From assembly GCA_029204045.2 (NCBI GenBank), contig CM055076.1, forward strand, positions 19,470,269-19,534,268: 64,000 nucleotides of DNA, in the 5' to 3' direction. A program made the translations under genes and the position numbers. This stretch comes from Tillandsia leiboldiana (Eukaryota; Streptophyta; Magnoliopsida; Poales; Bromeliaceae). The notes beneath the pieces are model-generated. The model was not told where the DNA came from. It saw only the letters and a program-made list of their open reading frames with translations, and ran no database searches. Positions 24,342 through 35,811 of the stretch are shown in pieces; within the stretch, counting starts at the first letter, position 1, and each line of letters starts with the position of its first letter.

Positions 24342-27300
24342 TGTAAGAATTCGAATTTTTATAAATAAATGAAAAGGGAAAATAATAAAAGTCGAGTTGA
24401 ATTTTGGATTATAAATGGCATGAATAGCCTAAGGGCCCCTTCCCTGCAGTGTAAATTGCACAGTTAGGAGGCTGAAATGTCGCCTTTCAATCCGAACCAA
24501 ATATCGAAAATCCGAGATCACCAGCACGACCGTCTCGCTGAACCGAGTGAAAACCATATTAAGCATGTTTAGATCCGACGGTCGGATCTTCCAGAAATCG
24601 ACGAAGAAGCGGGCGGGACCCGCGACTTAAGTGAATAGTGCTTGGGACTGTAGATGAATAGTGAACCCAAATTTCGAATACCCCTAAGTGCTAACGTTCG
24701 CCAAATCGCTGTCTGGAAACCGATCATAGCACTTCAGGTAGTCGATTTGAACGGTTCCGTTATTCTGGACGCAATGGCGCTGACGAAATTTCCGTTTGAC
24801 GACCCTAGAGTCTCAAAAAGCACGATAACTGTATTTTAGAATAGTATTTTATGGACCGAGATTTGATCCGGGCAGTTTCTCGAAAAACAGAAATCGCTAC
24901 CTGATAGGTCTCGTCGAGCCGGACGTCATGGCGAAGTCCATTTTTCATTTCGACGACCAAAACGCCTCGAAAAGCGTGAAATACGGCGAAAATACAGCTT
25001 TTTGCACAATGATCCCTAGATTTCTTGCCTCGAATTGCGTGCCACGGCTTGGAGAGGGGCCTTGATGTAAATGCTGCATGCTGTGAGGGACTAGGCAGTA
25101 AATATTATTGTGTGAGGGATTAAATTTGCAAAGTGCCATTTAGTATATATATAGCACCCTCCCCGAGTTGGGTTCCCCAAACCCTAAACCTCAGCCTCGT
25201 AGCTATCCCCCAGCCGCAGCCTCTAACCGAAATTCCCCCCCTCTCTGCCGTGCTCCCCGGAGCCTCCCCGCACCGGCCGCCGCCTCCCCTTGCCGGAAAA
25301 GATAGATCAAGAACACCTTGATCACGGGTGCTTGGAGAGGAGGGTACTCGGGAAGGTCCTAGGTCATCAAGTCCCTGTCTGAGGACTTCCTCGTGGAACC
25401 GCAACCGGTCTGAGGTGACCCCGGCCCCAGCCGCCGCCGTGCGCCGCCGCGGGAGACCTCTCCCTCAAGCAGTTTTCCGGCGAGGTAAGGTTTTTGATTT
25501 AGTTGCCTTTAAAAGGCCCTAAGAGAATATCATCGCGCTCTTAACCATGACTGGACCTTACCTGTGAAGCCTGGTTCATTGCCGTCGTCCCGGCCGCCGG
25601 CGGGAGCGGGTTTTGCCGGACATTCTTGTTGCAGCCGAGAATCACCATGAGTTTCATCCGGTTGACTAGATCCAGATCAAGACCGTTGATCTCGCTCCTC
25701 TTGGTGACTGCAAGCTGCTCCCGAAGATTGGAGTCGATCGGACGAGGATCGGCGGAGATCCAACATGCCCTAGAACTGGCTGTGTGTGCACTTCGCCGGT
25801 TTCCCCTCAACCGGCGCCGCCGCTCGACCCCGACGCCGGCCAACCACCCAGCAAGCACCGGGGCACCCAGAGGGACCTTTTGGTCCAAGGTGCACCGGCC
25901 CGGAGCTCGCCGGCCGGAAACTGCCATTAACGGCCAACTCACCTTCAACCGAGCTTCGCCGCCGCGGCTTGCCGACGATCCCCGGCACCGGAAAAACACT
26001 CAGAGTTGCACCCGAGAGTTCACTCGAGATCGGCGCCGGCCAACTCCGGCGCTACGGGCTCCGGCCAACCGTGCAGGTAAGACTTAAGCACTAATTCTAT
26101 GATCCCCATGAATTTTGTTTGGGCTGGGAACCCCCTGTAACTGAGCTTCCATTGTTGCACCCGAAATACTCTTTTCGGGCTTAACTCCGGCCGCCGCCGC
26201 CTCCGGCCGCCGGGGCTCGACCCCACTTGACCAGAACAACTTGAGGGACCTCCATTTAGCTGATGCTCCACTCTGTGACAGGTCTGCACCTGTGCTGCTC
26301 AAGAACACCCAACCCGAGCTTGGACCTTTTGAGTGGTGCTGCTCCGGCCACTACTCCGGCGGGTTTCCGGCAAGCCTCAGGTGAGCACCATGGTCCCTAA
26401 CAGTTACTTAACACCATGCTCTAGTTAACTCTCTGTTTGTGCAAGTAGATATTAAGACTTAGCCAAGTTGTAGATTGAACACTTAAAGATTATGGGCCAA
26501 CTTTGCCCTCGGGTCCCGTGCCAACTCAAATTGGTGAGCACGGGCTTTGTCTCGTCTTGCTGAACGCGCTGAAACTCGCCACGTAGTTTTTGGACTTCTA
26601 GATGTTAAGATCAAGGCAAAATAGTGCAATTAACATAAAGAGTTAAAGAGCTAACTTTGCTCTCGGGTTTCGCGTTGACCCAAAATTGTGAGCACGGGGT
26701 CTGTCTCATCAAATGTGACACGCTGGAACTTACGGCGTCGTCGTTGGATCCCCGGATTCCAAGAAAGAGTCGAAACAGTGGATTAACTCAATGTTTTATG
26801 CAAATTAAAATATATTATGGACTAAAACGCAAATTGGGCTTGGTGGCTGTCCCTAGACAGTGATTACACACCTACTAGGCATCTTGTTAGAGTTCAGTGG
26901 GTTCTCGTTGATCGGGAATCGGGTTTCGTTCGATAAAACGGCTGTATCGGCCCGTATTAGAGACACGTTACTATTGTGTCGTCGGGATGGGTCGTGCGAG
27001 TTTATTATTGACTATAGCTGCTTATACAGGGCCCAGTTGTCAGCACCAGCCTCCCAGTAGCTGTGCGGGAGTTCGAGGATCTGCCTTCATCCAGGTGGGT
27101 TATCTTCGGTCCGGGTTTGATCTATTCGGCCCTCTGGTTGCTTTAGTCCAGTCGGACACCCATTTTTTGACCAGCCTGCGAATTATACCGATACGACCTA
27201 TGATGACTGCATATATATCACATGATCTCCTGATAGACATTGATTCTTTTAGACTCATCATATATACCTGTTGATTTTATCTAGATTAGCCTTGATGATT

Positions 27301-28693
27301 GTATTGACATGCCCTATGATTAGTCCTGATAGATCTTGATCTACGTGAGACATATCTTACGTACCTGTTTATCAGTTTTTATATTTCTGATAGACCTTGA
27401 TCTTCATGAGACATACCATATACATATCTGTTCATCAGCTTTTTCAGTATATAGATCTGCATGATTTGATAGCACTTGTTGATTCCTGTCAGCCGATTTA
27501 TTGTTGATATTCCGATATGCATGATTGATTGATCCTGATTGTTGGATACTATTCGATATTCCGATATGCATGATTGATAGATACTACTTGATGTTCCGAT
27601 ATGCATGATAGATTCTGATCGACACGATAGATGATTCCCCTGTTGGGATCTCGGCTTATTGCCGACTACCCGGTCATTAGACCGTGAGCTTGAGCATAGC
27701 ATGATGACTACCACGCACGCTGTACTTCACGTACATCAGCGGAGTCATGACCGCAGCGATGTTCTTTACCGGTAAAGTGGTCTAGAGAAAGGACCCGTGA
27801 GCCCCTAGATAGGCACCAGTGGGTGCGGGGTTATGTCAGCCAGCTAGGTGCCAGCTAGGTGGTATGTGCCTGAGGTCCTCGCGACCAATACTGGCGTTGA
27901 TTGGGTACTTGGGTTCTGTCTTTGATGCATGATGCCTACTTCGTACCATTGTTGTTCAGTTATGTTGATTTCCAGCATTATTATCTGTAGATATACTTTG
28001 ATCGCTTGCAGTTCTTTATGCACGTTCCTGATAGACATTATCCTGATTTCCAGCATGTATGATCTACAGTTATTATGATCGATTATCATTGTGATACCCT
28101 GATTTTCAGTATTACTTATCTGCAGTCCCTTATGATTGATTACCTGCCTAGTTAGCTTATCTGTGGATTCTAGTGATTATCAGTAGATCTGCTTTATTGT
28201 TCAGCTTTACCCTATGATTCTTACTATCCGGAGATTTTAGTACCCAGTAGGTACGATTAGCTACTTCTCGGCTCGTCGTGCCCACTGGGATACACTCCGG
28301 TGTGTCTCACACCCTCGGGTGACTGTTGCAGGTCTTTCGGGTGGTGAGATGTCGGGACGATCTAGTAAGGCTATTACGATAGAGCTGTCCCCCTGATGAT
28401 TGTGGTTGACTCTGATTTATGTTATTTCAGCTTTTCGATTATTTGGATATGTCAGATTGATGTTAGCATGAGTATTCGGATTATTCATGTTGATTAGTCA
28501 TTGTTTAGTTTAGATGTTGATTGATCTCTGATTGATGATTAGATTTGCCTAGCCGTGCATGTATAGGAGAGACCCTATCCCTGTGGATAGGGGATTTCCT
28601 ATATGTGTGGCGGTCTGTTACGCCCGTTTTGCAAACTCTGATTTATTCAAAAAAAAAAATTTCAGACCTGATTTTTAAACTCGGGGCGTGACA
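24342..28693 (+). mobile_element. Long Ty3/gypsy LTR (family F2, 4.35 kb)
   Basis: The LTR runs from tgtaagaattcgaat to actcggggcgtgaca and is followed directly by a primer-binding site. It contains a TATA box, a G+C-rich leader (25160-26400) and a repetitive A+T-richer part in which 'ttccgatatgcatgat' recurs at about 27510, 27559 and 27597. Its first ~790 bp match 63265-64000 at the window end, though diverged. The long frames at 25541-26308 reflect G+C richness and have no domain. The length and terminus fit a Tekay/Del-like chromovirus; the partner LTR is not seen in full. Confidence 0.75.
25144..25190 (+). promoter_or_regulatory. LTR core promoter: TATA box plus telo-box-like motif
   Basis: tatatatata at 25144-25153 is followed 25 bases later by aaaccctaaacc (25179-25190). 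That is the telo-box sequence common in leaders of plant translation-related genes. Transcription would be expected to start near or just before this motif. Confidence 0.5.
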
Positions 28694-29558
28694 GATTAGA
28701 TGGTATCAGAGCATAGGTATACGGTACCTAGGAAAGATTGATTAGGAACTGGTTAGGACGAACCCTAGGATGACTTGTGTTCACGAGAGAGCGCTGGGTA
28801 TTGGCATAGTGGATTGGAGCTCAGGTGTGTTCACACACAGTTGAGTCTCATTGTTGTGGTTATGAGTGGCGTTTGTACGCACTCTAGTCTTTGGGATCGT
28901 TGATAGTGCAGGGTTAGCCGCGGTCGTGGTTTCGGCCGTGGGCTTGATGTTTCAGTGGAGCCAGAGGGCTCAGATTAGTTTCAGTACATGTGGTTGAAAG
29001 ATTGACCACCGTTCTTGCCGAAATTGTCTAACTGGTGACACAGCAGCAGATGTCTGCTAGTATTGCACCAGCCTTACAGTTTGCCCAGAGGTTGAACAAG
29101 TTATTGACATTACAGTATCTTCGTGTCATAAATCAGTGGCCTACGTGCCCGTTGGTGATCTTGGTTTGGGTGGAATTCGTCTTTTCGCCTATGCGTCACA
29201 TTTAATAAGGAGTTGGAAAACGTTGGAATACGATTCTAGATTCTCGTGGGTAGACAAGGTGGCCTTCTTGACCACGTGATGATAGTGACCTTTGGTAGAG
29301 GTTATATCATCGGCATAGGGACCGTGAAGGAAGGTATGTGATGTATCTTCAGATGTGAGTTGTGTCCCCAGCTAGTTGTTGGCGACAGATCTATGGTGTT
29401 TCGCTTTTCTTTTGGTAAGCACGTTGGCGGCCGACAACGTACTGTCGAAAGAACTGAGGAAATACTTTGCCCTATGATGGGGAATATCAGATTGGGTCTA
29501 AATTAGTGGTCTTGGAGTTGTTGATACCTTGTGACTAGTTGTCACTATTGTGAACCTA
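28694..29558 (+). pseudogene. Decayed gypsy interior after the F2 LTR
   Basis: The sequence starts with the primer-binding site and then a stretch that could be the start of gag (a glycine/arginine-rich patch near 28910-28950). Frames are broken and no domain can be named. It is interrupted by the Harbinger-type elements starting at 29562. Confidence 0.4.
28701..28712 (+). other. Primer-binding site (initiator Met tRNA)
   Basis: tggtatcagagc lies 7 bases after the LTR end at 28693, complementary to the 3' end of initiator methionine tRNA as is usual for plant gypsy elements. Confidence 0.85.
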
Positions 29559-29561
29559 TTA

Positions 29562-30694
29562 GGTACCGTTTGGATGTGGCTTATACCGGAATGAGTTATA
29601 CCAGGTATAGGTATAAAGTAAGGGATAAACCTGGGATAAACCTAAATTGTGTTTGAATGTGAATGAGGCTTAAACCTGGTTTAAACCTGGTATAAGAAAA
29701 TAGGTGTTTGGATTGGTAATGATGAATAAGAAGTATAAAGTTGACTTTTATGTTTAATGACGATGTGACCTTTACTTTTATGTATATTATAAATTTGATA
29801 ATTAAATAATGTATTAAAATATTTTAAGTAAGAGTAAAAATTTTAATTTTAAAATTTATATAAATTTTAAAAAAATTATAAAAAAATTATATAAATTTTA
29901 CAATTTTAATATTAATATTATTTTTTAAAATTATAAATTTATAATTTTATATAATTTAATAAAATATAAATATATTTATAATTTTAATAAAATATAAATA
30001 TATATATATATATTTATAAAATATAAAAAATTAATTTTAAATAATTTATAAATTTATAATTTAAATATTTTTTAAAATTTAAATATTCTAATTAAAAAAA
30101 TTAAGTAAAATTTAAATAATCTAATTAAAATTTAAATATTTTAAGTAGGAGTAAAAATTTTAATTTTTAAATTTATATAAATTTTAAAAAAATTATAAAA
30201 ATATTGTATAAATTTTAAAATTAATATTTTTTAAAAATAAAATAAAATTTTAAGATTTATTAAAATATAAAATTTAAAAAATTAAAATTTATAAAATTTA
30301 AAATTTAAAATGTAAATATTTTTTATAATTTAAAAATTTTAATTTAAAAACAAACCCTGAAGCATAAAAGAGAAAAAAACGAAAAAAAAAAACGAAAAAA
30401 AAAGGAATATAAAAGAAAGGAAAAAAAATTTAAATTTAAATTTATAAAAAAAATTTAAAAAATTAAATTTTATAAAATTATAAATTTATAATTTAAATAT
30501 TTTTTAAAATTTAAAATTTAAAATTTAAAATTTAAAATATAAAATATTTTAATTAAAATTTAAAATATAAAATATAAAATATAAATATTTAAAATTTAAA
30601 ATTAAAATTTAAAATTAAAATTTAAAATTAAAATTTAAAATTTTTAAAATTTAAAAATTTTAATTAAAAAAAAGACCCGCCCAAAGCTTAAAAA

Positions 30695-30725
<31 letters not shown>

Positions 30726-30931
30726 AAAATTTGAAATGTCCCTTCCCAAGGCACTGCTGCCTTGGGAAGGGACAGAGGATAAACCCGGCGGTTTGGGGGA
30801 GGTGAGGGATATCCCTCCCCCAAACCCGGGGATATCCCCGTTTGGGGGGATATCCCCAAACGGGGATATCCCAAATCTGTTTGGGGATAAAGGGGGGATA
30901 TCCCCCCTTTATCCCCAATCCAAACAGGCCC
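29562..30931. mobile_element. Non-autonomous PIF/Harbinger element
   Basis: Bounded by TTA on both sides (29559-29561 and 30932-30934). Terminal repeats are ggtaccgtttggat and, at the right end, atccaaacaggccc. The left subterminal part ('accaggtataggtataaag') matches that of the larger element at 30935, so the two are relatives. The interior is nearly pure A/T (29770-30660). The right ~200 bp is a stack of palindromes. No coding capacity. Confidence 0.75.
30737..30921. repeat. Stack of perfect palindromes with GGGATATCCC
   Basis: There is a 17-bp-arm hairpin at 30737-30774 with loop CTGC. It is followed by five copies of GGGATATCCC (30806, 30829, 30847, 30863, 30895) set inside larger inverted repeats. 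Two of these have arms of about 19 bp, the last being a perfect 38-bp palindrome at about 30882-30919. Frames such as minus 30918-30688 are read through this repeat and are not genes. Confidence 0.85.
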
Positions 30932-30950
30932 TTAGGCTGCGTTTGGTTGG

Positions 30951-31974
30951 AGAATTAGTGAGAATTAGTGAGAATTAGTAGTACCAGGTATAAGTATAAA
31001 GTTGAGTATAAGGTAGGATAAATGAAAAAAGTGTTTGGTTGGGATATAAGATAATTCAGGTATAAGAAAAATAGTGTTTGGTTGGGATTGAAGAATAAGA
31101 GGGTATAAATAGTTGACTTTTGAGTAAAAAGACCAAAATGCCCTTTTGCCTTTTTATGTGTGGGTAAAAATTGGTAATTATATATTGTATTATAACTTTT
31201 TAAATATAATAATTGTAGTATTTATAATGTAATTAATTAGATAATATATAAAATTAGTGTTAATTATTTATATGTAAAAAATGATTAATATGGCAACCAA
31301 ATTTTAATTAATTTCTCTGATAATATATTTAATTCGTAAAAATCAATATTTACTGTTAATTAGTATTTTAATTAGTGTTCATTAATTTTACTTGTAAAAT
31401 TTTGATTAATTATTTATTTTGCGTTGGGAACGAGGATGCGGTAGGGGGGGAGAGATTTTTTAAGCCGGCGGCGACGAATAATTTTCCCGGGTAACATATA
31501 AGAATTTTAAAAATGAGAAATTAGTGTTAATTAGTGTAATTTAAATATTCATTGTAATATATCTAAATTATTAAATTAAATACTATATAAAATTTGAATT
31601 ATATTGTATGCTAATTTTTCCCACAATAATCTTCATAATCATCATCATCATCTAAAATATTTAAAATTCGGGTAAATATGTAATATTTTCCATTAATTGC
31701 AATATTAGCAATTTGTAAAAAGATATTATTTATAAAATTCAATACAACATTTATAAAATTAAACAGTAAATAAAGGTATTTCATAACAATTTTTTCTACA
31801 AATAACTTGCTCAATACATTACTATACTAACGTAAATAACAAAATATCACATATAAACAAAATTAACTTTTAAACATTACAGATAAACAATCCAATTAAC
31901 AATACAATTAACATTGCAGATAAACAATCTAAATTATTAAACAAGCTAACTAACATTATATTACAATATTAATT
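30951..31974. other. Harbinger subterminal non-coding region
   Basis: A+T-rich sequence between the left terminal repeat and the end of the transposase gene. It shares 'accaggtataagtataaag' and 'agtgtttggttggga' with the neighbouring element at 29562. The minus frame 31814-31611 has no recognisable domain. Confidence 0.6.
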
Positions 31975-33067
31975 CTAACTTCTGTTATTCCACAACTCCG
32001 CCGTAATTTGATTGCGAATGTCGTCTCCCCGCTGTGACTCTGATGTAGTATAAATCGTAGTCGGCACTTCCACATCATCCTCTGGAGGCTCTGAGTTATG
32101 CGCTTCGTTAAAATATCTGTCATTTCCTTGATGCCGTCGAATAAAATTATGGAGCACACAACATGCCATAGCCATGTGACACTGCACTTTATAAGGAAAC
32201 GGTGTGGCAATATTTAAAATTTTAAATCGTTTTTTTAAAATTCCAAATGTCTTCTCTACCACGTTTCTTAATTGGGCGTGCCGATGATTATACAAGTCTT
32301 TTGGCGAACGATGTAAACGACCACGACTGTTACTATCAAATTGACTCAGATGGTAACGCTCATTTCTATAAGGTGCCAGAAATTTATCAGTATTCGCGTA
32401 TCCGGAATCAACGAGATAATATTTTCCTGTATATATAACAGAAGTGTATACAACTTGTAAGACATAATTTAAACCAATAATAATGAAAATATATATGAAT
32501 AATTTTTAAAAAAATGATACCTTCAGGAACACTAAAACCTCCACTTTCACATGCCCATCTGAGTACCCGCATATCAGCGGCAGATCCTTCCCAACCGGTG
32601 CATACATAAAAGAAAATATGATCAAAAGAAACAGCCGCCATCATATTTTGTGATGTAAATCCTTTGCGACACCGAAATCGGGTTTGTTTATGTGTTTTTA
32701 CAATAACTGGAATATGCGAACCATCCACCGCCCCAATTGCATTCTACAAATGTTAATGTCAAGACATAGTACATTTTCAAATTAAGTAATAAAATTGGAC
32801 AATTTAGATGTAATTAAAGTTATTCTCCCTTACCTTGAACGGATGGAAATTCATATTGTCAGCAATTCTTGGATGAACTCCAATATTACTTGGCGGCAGA
32901 GTTATGTATTCATCTTTTAGATGAATTATTGCTTTTAGAACATTGTTAAAGTGACGACTAATTGTTTCCCCTGAATGTTGAAAAGTCTCAGCGAGGACCC
33001 TATTTACAACACCATGTCCAATACAATATAGGAAAATCGCCAATTGTTCTTCAACAGTCATATTCCG
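31975..33067 (-). pseudogene. Harbinger DDE transposase, C-terminal exons
   Basis: The nuclease that would cut the element out and insert it at TTA/TAA sites. Exons run 33067-32834, 32743-32521 and 32426-31975, joined by GT-AG introns (donors GTAAGG and GTATC; acceptors TTTGTAG and ATACAG) that keep frame. All three catalytic acidic residues are visible: the first D in AVDGSH (codon 32725-32723), the second in GSAADMRVL, and E in VVEKTFGILKKRF. YYLVDSGY, conserved in this family, is also present. The N-terminal helix-turn-helix-like part has VEEQLAIFLY. The gene is broken at 33067 by a gypsy insertion; its beginning lies at 51019-51422. Apart from that insertion I see no stop or frameshift, so inactivation is probably recent. 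Confidence 0.88.
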
Positions 33068-33536
33068 TGTGAGGACCCGAATCCCCACTTTAGGGCTTAC
33101 TGTTGGATTGGAGGTTTCAGGGTGTGCGTGTGTGCGTGCCGGGCCCCAGAATTGAGTTTCTGGTAAAATTGGAGCTTGTTTTCTTTTCTGGTAGTCCATT
33201 TTGGGTGTGTGAGGTGTTTGCGCGCTTATCGGAGCCAAGAATGTGACCCGGAACGGAAATTGGATCAAGTCTACTCTTCCGGGAAATTTTGGAAAATTTT
33301 AGAAGTGGAATTTGGCCGATCGGACCTCGGATTTGGATTCAGCGCGCGAAAACGAGCGAAATGGACTATTTACTTGAATTTTTCTGAGCCCGGACGCGAA
33401 AACACGGAAATCGAGGCTCGGGTTACTGTTCCGGCGGCCGGAGAAGCGCCGGCGGCGGCGGAGCGCGGCGGAGCGCGGCGGCGGAGGGTGGCGCAGGCGC
33501 GCGGTCCACCGCGGGGCGCGTGCACCGGGCGGAGGC

Positions 33537-33975
33537 CACGTGGAGGGCTGCGGTTGGCCGGCGCAGCGGGCGCGGTCCCACGGGCCTTGGCGGGAGCACG
33601 GTGGACCGAGGGCATGCCACGTGGCATCTCGTGGTTGGTGCGGTGTTGTGCACGCGGTCCACGAATTGTGGCTCTGGTGCACGGTAGACCGGTGGACACG
33701 TGGCGTTGTCTGGTTGGCGGGTTCTGGTGCACTCGGTCTACACGGCTGCGGCGGTTGAGGCGGTGCCTCGGGGCGCGTGCCCGACCCGGAGCCGGCGGCC
33801 ACGCGGCCGCGCACGTGGGCGTGGCGCGGGGGTCAAACCGGCGACGTGGGGGCGCCACGTGGCGCCCCGTGGTTGGTCCGGCGCAGGGGTGCACGACGCC
33901 TGGTCGGGACACGTGGCATCACGGGATTCGTCGCGGGGCGTGCGCCGGGTGCGGGGAGCAGGCTTGGGACACGTG
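33537..33975. promoter_or_regulatory. Seven G-boxes (CACGTG) in the LTR U3
   Basis: CACGTG occurs at 33537, 33618, 33697, 33812, 33856, 33910 and 33970, most with the ABRE-like extension ACGTGGC. In plants these are binding sites for bZIP and bHLH factors in light, ABA and stress responses. The same set is present in the far LTR (48338-48776). Function in this LTR is inferred. Confidence 0.7.
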
Positions 33976-34001
33976 GCGGCTTGTGGAGGTTTCGGGCGCG
34001 C

Positions 34002-34027
34002 ACAGTAACGGGCCGGCCCGTTACTGT
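34002..34027. promoter_or_regulatory. 26-bp perfect palindrome upstream of TATA
   Basis: acagtaacgggcc is followed at once by its exact reverse complement. A second stem (ccgaaaactttcgg) comes just after it. The TATA box (tataaata, 34112-34119) is 85 bp downstream. Repeated at 48803-48828. Confidence 0.8.
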
Positions 34028-34111
34028 AGCAGCCCGAAAACTTTCGGGCGCCCGAATGTTGGGCCCGAAAGTGGTCAACTCGCCTTTTTGGGCTGTTTTT
34101 TCTTGTGGGCC

Positions 34112-34119
34112 TATAAATA
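34112..34119 (+). promoter_or_regulatory. LTR TATA box
   Basis: tataaata within 'gggcctataaataggcc', at the switch from the G+C-rich U3 to a leader. The other LTR copies have it at 40032-40039, 43034-43041 and 48913-48920. Confidence 0.7.
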
Positions 34120-35811
34120 GGCCATTTGGGATGCGATTTTCTGCCCTTTCCCGTGGGATTTAGCCTCTACTCCCTTCACAAGATTTCTTCCTCTCTCTCT
34201 TGCAATCTTTCGGCCGAGCTTCAGATTTTCTGGAAGCCGCGACGACTGTGTTTTCTACCTCGTAGTGCGGAGCGACGTTCTACTGTTGGAGGCCCGTTAT
34301 CGCCGCATTTCGGTCTAAAAATTCTACAGAGCTACCCCGACAGTCTTTTTCAGCGATTTTTGCGGCGTTGGATTCACGAGAGGTAAATCTTCGACTTTCG
34401 TGTTGAGTGTTTTGCCCAGATTTGGGTTTTTGGCACGGTTTTCGAGGCATTACTGAGCCACTGTTTTGCTGTGAGATTCCTGGACAGCACTCACTTCGCG
34501 GATTTTTATCTCCTCATCCGGACATCGGAATTCGACGATTCAAGAGCCTATCGACATCTACACTTCGCGAGGATCGCCGTGGTATTTTTATCAGAATTTC
34601 TGGAAGATGATTTTCAGGTGAAAATTTCGTGATAACATGGACTGTTCATGCAGGATTTTGAACTTGGGATTTTTGTGGATTTTAAGTGTAGAATTGGTTT
34701 GTGATTGTATCCAGGATGTTGTAAGCACTACTACAGTGTTGTCAGCTTGGAGGATTGTGTGCTTGGCTGTTCCTGGACTCCCTTATCTGTGTAACCCCGG
34801 ACAGTTAGCGTGTTCAGGTGGGTGATCCTGCTTTCAATACCTATGGACTGCACTCTAATTCTATGATTATAAGTGCATGCATGATAGTATATGAGCTGTT
34901 TAATCTGTGCAAACTGTATGTTAGTACCCACAGTTGATAGTTGTTAAATCTGATGACCTCATTGAACCACTTGCAATATTTGAACTCTTACAACATGAAA
35001 ACTAAACTTAGCTTTATTGTCAGTTAATTATTTATTCATGCACAATTAGACTACAGAAAATGTGAACATGTATTCAGATTTGTCATCACCTTAGTTTTTC
35101 CCCAGTGGTTGTACCCTTGTCGTTCTGGACATAGTGATTTTTCCCCGAGTCGTGGGTTGGGAGGTTATTAGCTGGGGTTGCATTTGCACTCGCGTCTGGG
35201 GACCGAGTGGCGTCTGTAGCAGTCTGTAGATCGGCTTGCATTGAGATAGTGATAGTGATAGTGATAGTGATAGTGACAGTGGATCTGGGATCTCTGGGAC
35301 ATGGTCATAGTGACAGTGTGGATTTTTAGCCATGTGAGTGAGACAGTGATTGGACCATAGCCTGCATGAGCCACATTTATGTTCGACAGTGTTGCGCAGA
35401 TATTTTACTCGTGTGGGTCGCTCCCCTCGAGTGCCACTCCGGAGTAGGCGAGACCGGGTTGTAGTACGGCTTTGAGATTGAGCTAGATACCGGGTTGGAG
35501 TACCGGACGTACCTACAGCAGTAGGTAGGTGCAGGCTTGACTGGGCCCGTTGTGGCAGTCAGTTTGGATTGGGTGATATGGGTGAGTATCAGTAGTGGCA
35601 TATCGTCCTTCTGTCCTAACCCTTGAGCATTTTAGATAGAGGCATAGTAGCAGTAGATGTTTTACTTTCCAGCTTCTCTATACTACATTTCTTGTGTTAC
35701 TTTATGCCTCTAGTAGACTTAGTGGGCAGACCGTCGGGCTTGTTGGCGGCACCCACTGAGAACTACTGTGGGAGGTAGTTCTCACACCCGTCGTGGTGTC
35801 TTTTTCCCCAG

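Noticed and set aside
25541..26308. Frames of 70-153 residues on both strands
   Set aside because: G+C-rich LTR leader of family F2; mutually overlapping, no domain, no conserved neighbours.
30935..30950. TAT or TTA as a clean target duplication for the large Harbinger element
   Set aside because: Left flank is TTA and right flank is TAT; shifting the ends by one or two bases does not make them agree.
33176..34163. Overlapping long frames on both strands (up to 314 residues)
   Set aside because: They lie in the G+C-rich LTR U3, where stop codons are rare. They occur in several frames at once, have arginine/alanine-rich low-information sequence and recur in each LTR copy with frame-breaking indels.
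35244..35285. gatagt hexamer repeat as a separate element
   Set aside because: A simple repeat of 4-5 units inside every F3 LTR; it is part of the LTR, not an independent feature.
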